Assembly (NCBI GenBank): GCA_008729055.1
Contig: SDUX01000007.1
Location: forward strand, 1,784,064-1,848,063
Reading direction: 5' to 3'
DNA: 64,000 bases
Source: Pyropia haitanensis
Taxonomy: Eukaryota; Rhodophyta; Bangiophyceae; Bangiales; Bangiaceae
Shown: positions 1 through 9,818 of the stretch, piece after piece
Layout: each line of letters starts with the position of its first letter
How positions within the stretch are numbered: the first letter of the stretch is position 1
Notes under the pieces: generated by a model
Database searches by the model: none
The model's input: the letters and a program-made list of their open reading frames with translations, nothing else
What the model was told of the DNA's origin: nothing
Made by a program: the position numbers and the translations under genes

Positions 1-1604
1 GCAAGGTGATGGGAGATGTGAAGCGCCAGCGCGAGTTCTTGATGACTCGCCGGGGTCCCGAGCAGCTGGAGGGAATGGACGCGCGTATCTGTTTGTGCAT
101 CTGTGCCTCGTACTGCATGAGTGGCATCATGGTGTCTAACTGTGTGTTTAGGCCGTGTGTTTTGCTGCGTGTTTTGGTATTTCTTTTTCGTTTCGTTCTT
201 TGCATGCGTGTGGGTCTTTTGTGCGTGGATCGGTCAAGAAGACAAGGCATGAACGGGGGCGCTGGTGAAGCTGTGCTGCCTGGAGTTGGTGGACGCATCC
301 AGAGGCAAGAAGTGAGGGGATTCGGAGAGAGAGAGAAGCATGTAGGATGGAAGGCGGGGTCGATGACGGGAGAGAGGCTCAAGATGGAGCGTGCGTTGAT
401 GTGGGTGGGGGGGTTGGGTTGCCAAGAGGGTGGCGACGACGTAAAGCTCTTGTGGGCGGGGGGTGGAGATGTGGGGAAGTGCGAGAGGCGAGCAGGCTTC
501 TCCCCCTCCCCACCGTCAGCGGGAAGGGCGCCGCTACGGTGGGGCGGTGAGGAGGCTCGCCAACAACAGATACAACAAACAATAAAACGTGCTCTTGACG
601 CCATGTAGGAGCCACGTGACGGGGAGCACAGAAACGGGGCGGCCGGTGGGCATCACAAACGCAGTTGCCCAGAGGTCCCAGGAAATAGTTGTGCGCCAGC
701 GCTGGCGGCCGCTCTGTATTGATTTTTTCGAGGACGAATTGCCCTTCCCGTGAGTACCGCAAGTCTCAACTCCTCAACCTGGAGCTGCACTACGGATCCG
801 AGCTCTGTGATTGGCCCAGAAGGCTGTCACGGCTGACCGTTTGTGACATGGCAGAGCGGTTCCGCCGGTGCACTCGGGCCCACCGGACGCCCATCGGTCC
901 GGTAACCCCTCGACCCCAACAAGGTCCAACAAAGGGGGTGCGCGTTAGGCGATTTTGCCCGACCGCCGCGCTAACGAAAGTGGTGCGCGATGCATGCCCG
1001 GGGACAACGTGACGATGATGTGCGCTTGGCCCGATGTTGAGATTGCGTGTGCTTCCACCACCGCCGGTGCCTCGGCAGCCACAGGCTCATAGAGAATTCC
1101 TTAACCTCGCTGTTGTCGGCGGACACGTCGGCGGCTGCCAGACCTGACAATGAGTCACTGTCAACAGGGGTCAACTGCAGATACTCTCGGACCACAATCC
1201 TGATATGCGAGGAATCGTCTGCTTCGGCGGTCCCCCCACCTCTGCGTGTGCTGGCACGCGCCCCTGCTCGCGCCGGCTCGCTGCCGCCGCCCCCGACCTC
1301 TCACCCTCCTGCCGGTGCCTTCCTCCGTCGCTGGCCGCGGCGCCTCCGCCTCCACACCCCCCCGCCTTCCCATACGGCGGCCGCCAAGGTACAGCTGCGT
1401 CGCTCGCGGCCGCTGCCGCTGTCGCCTCCGGCGGGGGCGCGCGACCGTCGGCTGCCGCAACCGCTGGCGGTGACGACAGAGCGGGGTCGACGTCGCCGCT
1501 GCCGCCGCCGCTGCCGCCGCTGCCGCGCCGTCGCCGCGGTCCTCGCCCCCCCCCTTCACCACCACCTCCTCCATCCCCCCCGCCACCCTTCCCACCGGCA
1601 CGCC
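1..1604. other. No supported gene (left flank)
   Basis: Bases 1-1200 have moderate GC and several short overlapping open frames on both strands, none with a recognisable domain. From about 1200 the sequence becomes a CCG/CGC-rich tract leading into the CMC4-like gene; this part probably holds its promoter and 5' untranslated region. I see no clear RNA gene or repeat. Confidence 0.4.
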
Positions 1605-2312
1605 ATGCCCCTCCCCCCCCCGTCCCCCACCGGCCGGCCGGCCGCCAAGACCGCCCACCTCACCCCCGCCCAGCGGCGGTGCGCGCCCGCCGCGTGCGCC
1701 ATCCAGGCGTGCCTCCGCCGCCACGCGTACGCCGAGTCGCGGTGCGCGGCGACCATCCGCGCCTACCACGCGTGCGTGGCGAGGGCAGAGGCGGAGGAGA
1801 GGGAGGGGGGAAGCGGGGTGGAGGCGAGGGGGCAGGAGCGAGGGAAGGAGAGAGGGAAGGAGCGGGGGAGGCGCGGCAGGGGGAGGAGGAGAAGGAGGGG
1901 GGGGAGAAGGACGAGGAGGGAGCATGAGAGCGAGAGGGGGGGGGGGAGGGAGGGAGGGTCTGCCCGCCGCCGACGCGTGAACGCGTGGGGGAGGTGGGGC
2001 GGGGGGGGCGACCGCCCGCGGCAGCGCCCCCTGCTCCTCTTGACCTGGGCGCAGCGTCAGCCGCCCCCTCCCGGGCCCGCGCCGGCCCGTTCCCGAGTCG
2101 CGGGCGCCATCCGCACTTGCCGCCACGGAGCGGCCGTGATGGGCGCGCCCGTCGGGCCGCGGCGGGGCGCGGGCACTGCCTTGACGCGGCCGTCGGCCCA
2201 GCGGCTGTCGCTTTGGCGGTGGCGGCGGTGGCGAGCAGCCGCGACGCAGGGCTGGTGCCGCCGGTGGCGGCCACGGCGTACGTTGCCACGGTTGCGGCGA
2301 CTGCGGCCGTGA
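1605..2312 (+). CDS. CMC4: CMC4/p8-MTCP1-like twin CX9C mitochondrial protein
   Basis: Small twin-CX9C proteins of the CMC4 family are taken up into the mitochondrial intermembrane space by the MIA40 oxidative relay and fold as a two-disulfide helical hairpin. With the ATG at 1605, cysteines fall at residues 26 and 36 (C-x9-C) and 47 and 57 (C-x9-C), with an extra cysteine at 31. The local pattern ACAIQACLRRHAYAESRC matches the CMC4 signature (CxIQxCL, then Y and SxC). I see this directly; the family assignment comes from known CMC4/p8-MTCP1 proteins. Codons for the core run from 1680 to 1775. The open frame then continues as an Arg/Gly/Glu-rich tail to a stop at 2312 (235 residues), much longer than the usual 60-100. 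The true end may be earlier: a one-base change in the G runs near 1805 would move reading to a stop at 1925-1927. The core is reliable; start and tail are not. Confidence 0.72.
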   Translation: MPLPPPSPTGRPAAKTAHLTPAQRRCAPAACAIQACLRRHAYAESRCAATIRAYHACVARAEAEEREGGSGVEARGQERGKERGKERGRRGRGRRRRRGGRRTRREHESERGGGREGGSARRRRVNAWGRWGGGGDRPRQRPLLLLTWAQRQPPPPGPAPARSRVAGAIRTCRHGAAVMGAPVGPRRGAGTALTRPSAQRLSLWRWRRWRAAATQGWCRRWRPRRTLPRLRRLRP

Positions 2313-3215
2313 CGCGCAGGCACCCCAGTCAGGGGGGGCCAGCGGCGCCGGCGGCGCCGCCAGTGGCACTGGCAACGTTGGCAGAGACGGCGTCGGGCGC
2401 CGCCGCCGGCGACGCCGTAAACGACGATAGGCGTCTCGTGTTCCAGACGACGGCGACGCAGCGGACGCGCTGCCTGACTCGTTTTTCGGTTGCGCCCGTC
2501 GGCGGACCTTGTCAGTCGCGCCCGCCCCACCTGCAACGACGCCACGGATGGGTCCGCCCCGCGTGGGTGCCCGCCGTACTGAGGGGCAGGGGTATAGCTG
2601 GACACGGGAGGGGGTGCGGTGACTGCCGCTCTACAACGGGCCGCCCGACTCTGCCGGGGCCGCCGATGGCGCCGCGACGACCACCGCGGCGGCGGCGGCC
2701 GCCGCAGCGGTGGTGGCGACCGCGGTGGTGGTGGCGACCGCGGTGGTGGCGGCGGCGGCCGCGAACGACGGCAGCGTCGACGCCATCACTCCCGCCGTTC
2801 CCCCCTCCCAGCCGGCCCCCGCCCTCACCCCTCTTCAACGGCTACCTCCGTCGTGGCGCCTGCGGCGGGCGGGCCACCAAGGTCGTCCGCCGCGTACGCG
2901 GCGCAACGGGACGGCGGGTGGTCCACGGGGGTGGCGAGTGCCTTCCCACCCCCGCCTCGGGGCCGTACCTCGTCGACTCGGAAGGTGTGGGGGCGGAGTA
3001 GCCGCCGCTGTATCGCCGACCGCTTGGTGCTCCTGTCGCTCGAGGAGCGGAACGAGCCGGCGCGCCGGTGTAACCATCCGTATCTGTGCGCCGTCGGCAT
3101 CGATGGGGACACCCGCCGCGACACGGCCACGGTCAGCGGCGGCACGGCGTCGCATACGACACGGGACCGCGCACGCCACCGTGACGAGCGCGGCCCATGC
3201 GCGGCGTGTCCGCCG

Positions 3216-3638
3216 TCATGTCCAGAACAGACACGTCCTGCTGGGTGCGCCGTCCCTATGCGGTTGACCAGCGTTTTCTGCGCAGGTGGGTACCACGGGC
3301 GAACTCAGCACCACGCCCAGGAAGCTCAGACCGCCACGATTGGCAGGTACAAGGACCTCGACCAGCCGCCGCCGGTGGGTGTCTAGATACTCAAGGCTGA
3401 TCAGGTGCTCCCGGTCGCCGTCGACGGACGCCGCGCCAAAGCGGTGGGTGTAGCGCCTGGACGCTGACCGCTTGGCCGCCGTACACGCGCACAGACTAGC
3501 TCGGGTGCACGCGGTGCACTGTCCGGCAACTCTGTATTTACGATGTGTGGCGCCATCGCCTGTCCCTGGGACGAGGCATATAAGTCCCCCTTGTCGTCGC
3601 CGCATCGTGCACAAAAATAGATTACGAGTCTCTCTCAT
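3216..3638 (-). CDS. Hypothetical 140-residue protein (weak candidate)
   Basis: I do not recognise this frame. It begins at an ATG (complement of 3636-3638) and ends at 3216. Unlike most frames in this window it has a balanced composition with no alanine, proline or glycine runs. The C-terminal half includes a stretch with acidic, leucine-rich and valine-rich segments (for example ISLEYLDTHRRRLVEVLV). There is no signal peptide, membrane helix or motif I can name. An overlapping plus-strand frame (2619-3386) looks about equally ordered, so the strand is uncertain. It may be a chance open frame upstream of HSP110. Confidence 0.18.
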   Translation of the reverse strand: MRETRNLFLCTMRRRQGGLICLVPGTGDGATHRKYRVAGQCTACTRASLCACTAAKRSASRRYTHRFGAASVDGDREHLISLEYLDTHRRRLVEVLVPANRGGLSFLGVVLSSPVVPTCAENAGQPHRDGAPSRTCLFWT

Positions 3639-3772
3639 CTACTTAATGTGTCAGTCAACGGTCGTCCTCTTGCTGCTTGCAAAGATGCCACTGCAGACGC
3701 AATTGCAAACGCACTTAACGTGCAGGATCAACACTTTCTGCAAGTCTCCTGTACAGCGCAACCCACACTGAA

Positions 3773-3795
3773 GATGCTTCCAGAACGACCCAGAA
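3773..3795 (+). promoter_or_regulatory. Heat-shock-element-like array upstream of HSP110
   Basis: Heat shock factor binds inverted nGAAn units at 5-bp steps. Here the 5-bp grid reads GAT (3773), TTC (3778), GAA (3783), ACC (3788) and GAA (3793). That gives three exact units, including a perfect TTCnnGAA, plus one near match. The array lies about 590 bp upstream of the HSP110 start codon. The transcription start is unknown, so the role is inferred from sequence and neighbour only. Confidence 0.3.
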
Positions 3796-4383
3796 TGCGC
3801 CCGGGCAGCCCCCACCCCTCTTCCCCGCACGAGGCTGGAAGCCCTCAACGACAGTCGTCGTCGCCGTCAGCAAAAGTGGCCCCCGTTTTCTTGTTTTGCG
3901 GCTGTGTTCGCCTGCTGCGGTGCAGCGACACGAGGCTTCGACTGCGTCGCGTCGCTTCTCCCTTGGCCGTATTCTGATTTCCATCCGCCCCAGTTGACCA
4001 CACACCACCTGCGCCGAGCCCGAACGGCGGCGGCGCCACACTGCGCAGACGACCCCTATAGCAATAGTCCGGCTGCAACGGGCGGCATTGCTTGCAGGTG
4101 GTGGTCGTACGCTGCTGCGCTTGGCGGCACGGGCTTTTCTGCATTGCCATTGTTGCTGGCCGACGCTACCACGGCTGTCACCACACCTCTTCCGCCTGCA
4201 CTCGCCCCCCCCCTCCCACACCTCGCGTGCACCCTTTCCGCCTCCCCCCTCTTGGCCACTGTCGCTCTGCCCCTACAGGGCTGCTGTGCTGGTCGTGGCC
4301 AGCCACCGCGGGGTCTGTGACACCGGGTACCCCAGCCGCTTGGCCCTTTACGTTGCGGCAGCCGCTACGGCTGACCGCCCATC

Positions 4384-7300
4384 ATGGCGTGCGCGGGGAT
4401 CGACTTTGGCAGCAAGACCAGCGTCGTTGCCATTGCGCGTCGAGGCGGCATTGACGTGGTCTGCAATGAGGTGTCCAACCGTGCCACACCGTACGTTGTG
4501 CCCCTGCGTGCCTGACTCCTTGTCATCGTCCTGGTTGTTTGTCCGTTCGAGCTAGTGGGTACGCGGCTTGTTTGACGCGTGCGTGTGCGGGGCATTTGGC
4601 ATGTGGTTGTGGCCGTCTCCTGCGCTGGGTGGCCTGTGGTGCGTATGCTGACGGCTGACATTGGTTGCTGAGGGGATCACATTCCCGTTCTTGTCTGGCT
4701 TGCTGTGGCTGTGCTCTGGTTTGCATGCTTGTGAATGGGGGATGTGCCTACAGGTCTATGGTCTCGTTTGCGGGTGCCGAGCGCCATGCAGGCGAAGCAG
4801 CGGCGAACTTTGCGTCCCAAAACTTCCGCAACACCGTAGGGGCGCTGCCGCTGCTGCTGGGACTGGACGCGGCCGCGCCCATGGCCGTTGCCGAGGCGGC
4901 CAGGACTGACGCAACGATTGTGCCACACTCGGTAACCGGCCGCACGGCCGTCAAGGTGTCCTATGGTGCCCCGCCTGTGGACACTGAGCTGTCGGTGGAG
5001 GCCCTGACGGCCATGTTTTTGGGCAAACTGATGAGCTTTGCGTCGTCCGAGTACGGGTCTGCAGTGAAGGACTGCGTTGTGTCCGTCCCAGGCTTTTGGA
5101 CGCAGGCGCAGCGCCACGCGCTGCTCGACGCGGCGGCCATTGCGGGCATCAACGTGATGCGGCTGATGCATGAGCATGCGGCGCTGGCGCTGGCGTACGG
5201 CATGTTCCGCGCGAGCGCGTTGCCGGACGAGAAGCCTGCCAAGGTGTTGTTTGTCGATGTGGGTGACGCCTCGACGACTGCGTTTACGGCAACGTTTACC
5301 AAGGGCCGGGCCGACATCACGTCGACCGCCTTTGAGCCGACCCTGGGCGGCCGCAGCATTGACGATTTGCTGGTGCAGCACTTCGCGGCCGACTTCAAGA
5401 CCCGCTTCGGCGTGGACGCTCTGTCTCGTCCCCGCCCGCGGCTGCGGCTGAGGAAAGATGTGGAGAAGCTCAAGCGGGTGCTGTCTGCCAACGCCGAGGG
5501 CCGCTTGAACATTGAGTGCTTGATGGATGACGTGGATGTGTCGGCGGCTATGAGCCGGAAGGATCTCGAGGCGCTGATCGCGCCCCTTGTGGACCGCACC
5601 ACTCAGGTGGTGCGGCGGGCTCTGGATAAGACCCCAGCTGCCGATCTGCTGGCTGTGGAGCTAGTTGGTGGTGGCGTGCGGGTGCCAGCGATCAAGGCGG
5701 CCATCCGAGCTGCGCTGGACGGGGCGGACGTGCCGCTGCAAACGACGCTCAACGCTGACGAGGCCGTGTCGCGTGGCTGTGCGCTGATGGCGGCGGACCT
5801 GATGCCCGGCCTGCAGCGCCGGCCGTTTACGCTGAACGATGTATTGTCGTGCGGTGGCGCGCGTCTGATTCCGTCTTACGGGTCCGACGCTGATGCCACG
5901 GCCGCGGCCGCGGTTCGCGCATCGGTGGTGGCCACCGAAGCGCAGCCGCTGGGCCGGGTGAACCGTGTGGAGCTGCCATACCTGGGCGGCGCCATCGACA
6001 CGACCCTGCAGTATCGCAAGCCCGAGGCTCTGCCCGTGGGCGTGCTGTCGGGTGACGACACCGCCTTTGCCAAGGTGCGCGTTGAGGCACCCGTGGAGGC
6101 GGTAGTGATTGACAACAAGGCGGCCGCGCCGTTTGCGGACGGCAAGTCGGCGGCTGAGTTCAAGCCGCAGGTGGACATCAACGTGCGCATCAATGACAAT
6201 GGGATTATTTCTGTGTATTCCGCCCGCCTGAAGAAGTTAGTGTCGGCGGAGGTCCCGGCGCCTGTGCCCGTAGACAAGCCGGCGGACGGTAGTGGTGACG
6301 TAGCGAACGGGGATGTGGCGGCGGCGGCAGCACCTGCCACTGGTGACGCGATGACCGATGACGACAAGTCGACTGGCCTGGCCGCGTCTGCCGCCGCGGC
6401 CGCCTCGCGCGCGGCGTCTGCCGTGTCGTCGGCTGCGTCGGCTGCCGCCGCGGCTGTGTCTGGGACCAAGGCGGAGCCCGCAGCCGCGACGCCGGCGCCC
6501 AAGGTGCCCATGAAGACCGTGTCGCAGATTGCGTGGGAGAACCTGCTGCTGACGCCGCTGCCGCCGCTGTGCCAAGGCGGAATGGGCAGCGCCGCCATCT
6601 CCGCGGCCGCTGACGTGGAAGCCTCCATGGTCGCCACGGACGTGTATCAAAGAGAGCTGGGTGAGGCGCGCAACGCGCTCGAGGCGTACGTCTACGACAT
6701 GCGCGTGCGGGTGGACGAGGGGGGGGACTTGGCACCGTTTGGCACCCAGAAGGCACGGGAGGCGCTGATGGCGGACCTCAACGGCGCCGAGGAGTGGATC
6801 TACTCGGAGGAAGGGGAGGAGGCGAACAAGAGCGCGTTTGTGGCCCGCCGGGACGCACTGGTGTCGGCCACCAGCGGCATGCTGTCGCGGAAAAAGGAGG
6901 CGGACAACCGGCTGCCGATTGCCGGGCAGCTGCGCGCCATGGCCGCCCGCTTCCGCGCCGCTGTGGGCGGGCCGGACTTGGACCACGTTGGTAACGACGA
7001 GAAGGATAAGGTCGTGCGCGAGGCGGACGATGCGGAGCGGTGGTTGGAGGAGCGCCTCGCGCAGCAGGCAACGACGGCCACCGACGTGGACCCCGTGTTG
7101 ACGTGTGAGGACATCCGCCGGCGCGGGACGACCATGTCTAACCTGTGCACGCCTGTGGTGACGCGGCCCAAGCCGCCGCCGCCGCCACCGCCCGCGCCGG
7201 CGCCCAAGGAGGAAGCGCCCAAGGCTGGGGGTGCCCCCGACGCGGCCGCCGCGCCGGCGGCTGATTCTGCGAATGGGGAGGCGGCGCCGACGACGCCCGC

Positions 7301-7433
7301 GGCGGAAGCGTCGATGGAGACGGAGGGTGCCAAGGTGACGGTGGAGGAAGTGGCGGACGACGCGGCGGCGGCACCTGCGGCTGGCGCGGCAAAGGAGCCT
7401 GTCAAGATGGAACTGGAGGAGCCCACCGCCTAG
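4384..7433 (+). CDS. HSP110: Cytosolic HSP110/Sse1-type chaperone (HSP70 superfamily)
   Basis: HSP110 proteins are nucleotide exchange factors and holdases for cytosolic HSP70. The gene has two exons, 4384-4490 and 4754-7433, joined in phase 2 across a GTACGT...CAG intron, giving about 928 residues. Exon 1 encodes the first phosphate-binding strand (GIDFGSKTSVVAIAR) and ends in ...NRATP. Exon 2 resumes with SMVSFAG, exactly where the family continues. The nucleotide-binding domain covers roughly residues 1-385. It includes the HSP110-like VSVPGFWTQAQRHALLDAA with RLMHEHAALALAYG (about 146-187), VDVGDASTTAF, TLGGRSIDD (about 231) and the second phosphate loop VELVGGGVRVPAI (about 336). An Ala/Ser-rich linker (about 534-611) and a Pro/Ala/Glu-rich tail (about 837-928) make it longer than the usual 780-860. 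There is no ER signal peptide or retention motif, so it is probably cytosolic. The frame is intact. Confidence 0.95.
4491..4753 (+). other. Spliceosomal intron of HSP110
   Basis: This 263-bp intron has donor GTACGTTG and acceptor CTACAG. Removing it joins ACC with GTCT into Pro-Ser and restores the continuous HSP70-family motif; reading through meets a stop soon after 4500. The intron is visibly less GC-rich than the exons. Confidence 0.9.
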
Positions 7434-8762
7434 GCTAGCCGACGCTCTGTGCGACCGCACCCGCCTCACTTTCTTGTTTTTTAGGGTGCCCTCCTCTTGG
7501 CGCTGCGACCGCCTGCCTGAGGCTGGGTGTTTCCTGCCTCGTTGTATGTTCTCACTTTTTTTTTTTGTGTGCCTGCTGCTGCTGCTGCGCTAGGTTCGCG
7601 TATGTACCTCCCAATTCAATGCTGTTGTGACGCTAGCAGCTTTTGTACCACGTCTGGGATGTGTGTGTGTCGGGCGGTCCTCTGCTGGCCGCTACCTGTG
7701 GTTGTGCGCGTCGTGTCCGCCATGCGTACCGGCGGTCACGCCCGTGGCTGCCGTCGAACTGGTCGAGTTTGTAGTTTGTCTGTGCACTGTTGTTGCAGCT
7801 GCTGTTGTTCTGTGCTAGTGTGTAATGTGTAGCGTGTAGCGTGTAGCGTGTAGTGAGTAAGTAGTGTGTAACTGCGTGTTGTGTGGTGATATGTAGACAG
7901 CGTTTGTCTGTGGTACAGAGCGTGCTGTTGCGGTCCACGGAGGTGAGGACGTGGACTCCTGGTCTGCAATCTCGTCTGTACGTACACGGCCACGTCACTG
8001 CCTACTGTAGCCAGCAACTTGTTCCCCACCGCCCCCGCCCCCGTGCCCGCCGTCCCACGGGCAGCGGGCGCCCGCAACAACCAAAATTAGGAAGTCCAAC
8101 ACCCAGTGAAGGGTTGCCGCCGCGGCCTCGACGGTCCGCTGCTGCTACCCATGGGTAGTAGCTGGACGCCAGACTGTCCCCGCTGCGACGGCCGCCGCGC
8201 ACTACTTGCACGGGGGCGCAGCGGGTAGCGGCGACGCAGCTACCCCGCCGGCGCACGGGGTGCCGTCGCCACGCCCGTCTGCCCGGCAGGCGAGGCGTGC
8301 CCCAGACGGCGGCTCCACCCCTCTCTGGCCTCACTCCCTCGTCCTGTACGCAAATAAGATAAAAGAAACAAGAAACAGAAAGCGGCCGGCACGAAAAAGA
8401 AAACGGCCGCTGCTCACAAGGGGAACCGCCGGCACCCTCGCGGGGGGCGGCGGGGGGGGCGGGGACCAGCCCCCCCCCCCCCCCGCGGAATATACGGCGT
8501 CACGCGGGCCGGCCAGTGGCAGCAGCGACGGTAGCCGTGTCCTGTACAGCTGTACAAGCCGGCGGCGCGGCGGCCACCGGCCCTGTCGACACCAAGGTGG
8601 TCGCCGCGGCAACGCCGCGACGGGCGCAAGGGTTGTGCCGACGGAGGCAAGGCACATGCCGGGCCTGCCGGGCGGGGACGGTGGCCGCCCTACTGCAGAC
8701 GGAGGGGGGGGGGCTGGCGCACCCGTCCGGCCGCTCCGACGCGGCCAATGGCGGGGCGGGTG
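7434..8762. other. HSP110 3' flank; no gene seen
   Basis: The first 150 bases after the stop are T-rich on the sense strand, with an 11-base T run at 7556-7566, consistent with a 3' untranslated region and polyadenylation zone. A heptamer microsatellite lies at 7827-7853. No domain-bearing frame was found. Confidence 0.45.
7827..7853 (+). repeat. Short tandem repeat, unit GTGTAGC
   Basis: Three exact copies of GTGTAGC (7827, 7834, 7841) are followed by GTGTAG. This is a simple microsatellite in the 3' flank of HSP110. Confidence 0.8.
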
Positions 8763-9087
8763 TCATGCGCCCGCGGCGGCGGCAAACCACACCAGCCGGG
8801 GCGCGTCCGCGCCGCCGCCCCGCTTGGCCGGCACCCCGAGCGGGGGACGCCCCCGCCCCGACGCTGGGCAAGGTGGCAACACCGCCGCCCCTGCCGTCGT
8901 CGCCGCCACCGTCGACGCGGCCGCCACCGTCGACGCCGTCGCCACCGTCGCCGCCGCGGCTGCTGCCGCCGCCTTGGCCGTCACCGCCGCCGCCGCCGAC
9001 GCCGTCACCGCCGCGGTCGCGACCGCCGTCGCCGTCGCGGTCGCCGTCACGGTCGCTGTCGCGGCGGCGGCAGCGTCACCCCCAGCA

Positions 9088-9141
<54 letters not shown>

Positions 9142-9818
9142 CCCGTCACCGCCACCGCCGCCGCCGGCCGCGGCGGCGGCGGCTCCTCCCCCTCTGGGAT
9201 GACCGGCAGCGCCGGCCGCCGGCCGACGCGCCCATACGCGCGGCGGCGGGCGGCGAGGCGCGCCGCCTCCCCCCGCCGCCGCGCGGGCGTCGACGGGCCG
9301 AGGCACCGGGCGGGGCGGCGCGGCGGCGGCGCGCCGCCGACCGCCGCGACCGCCGCGGCGAGCGACGCGGGCAGCGCCGGCAGCGCGGCGGCGGCACCGC
9401 CGTTGGCGGTGGCGGACGCGGCGGCCGCGGCGGGGTGGACGCCCGCGGGGGCGGGGGGGGCGGCGGCGGCAGGCGCCCGCGGGGGCGTCGGGGGGGCGGG
9501 CCCGCCGACGGTGACGGCGGCGGGGGGCGGCCGCCCGCCGGGGCTGCCGCGGGGAACGGCCGGCGGCGTCGCCGGGGGGGTGGCCGGCGGCGTGACGGGG
9601 GAGGTTGGGCAGGCCGCCGCCGCCGCCGTCGTCTCTGCACACCCGCCGCGTGCGGCGCGCGGCGGCGTGGACGGCGGGGTGTGGACGGGGGAGCCCGGCG
9701 CGTAAGATGACAATGCCGCCGCCGCGGCTGCGGCCGCTGCCGACGGCGCGGCGGGGCGGGGGGGGGGGGTCGCGACGAGCGCGGCGCCCTTGCCGACCGT
9801 TCGAACGACGCCCCGCAT
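8763..9818 (-). CDS. Possible alanine-rich hypothetical protein
   Basis: I do not recognise this. A minus-strand frame from an ATG at 9818 to a stop at 8763 would give 351 residues. It starts MRGVVRTVGKGAALV, then has Ala/Pro-rich sequence, a short basic segment (RRRGEAARLAARRRAYGR) and a long poly-Ala/Thr stretch ending in WFAAAAGA. The plus strand is also open over the same region, and no domain decides between them. The poly-Ala part comes from a GCC/GGC trinucleotide repeat at about 9088-9180. Treat it as a candidate only. Confidence 0.2.

Larger units (their letters stand above)
2313..4383. other. Spacer between CMC4-like and HSP110 genes
   Basis: No domain-bearing gene is visible. Bases 2600-2830 are a CGG/CGC-rich low-complexity tract. 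Bases 3400-4380 are less GC-rich and contain a TATA-like CATATAAG at 3577-3584 and a heat-shock-element-like array at 3773-3795. The right part probably acts as the HSP110 promoter and leader. Confidence 0.4.
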
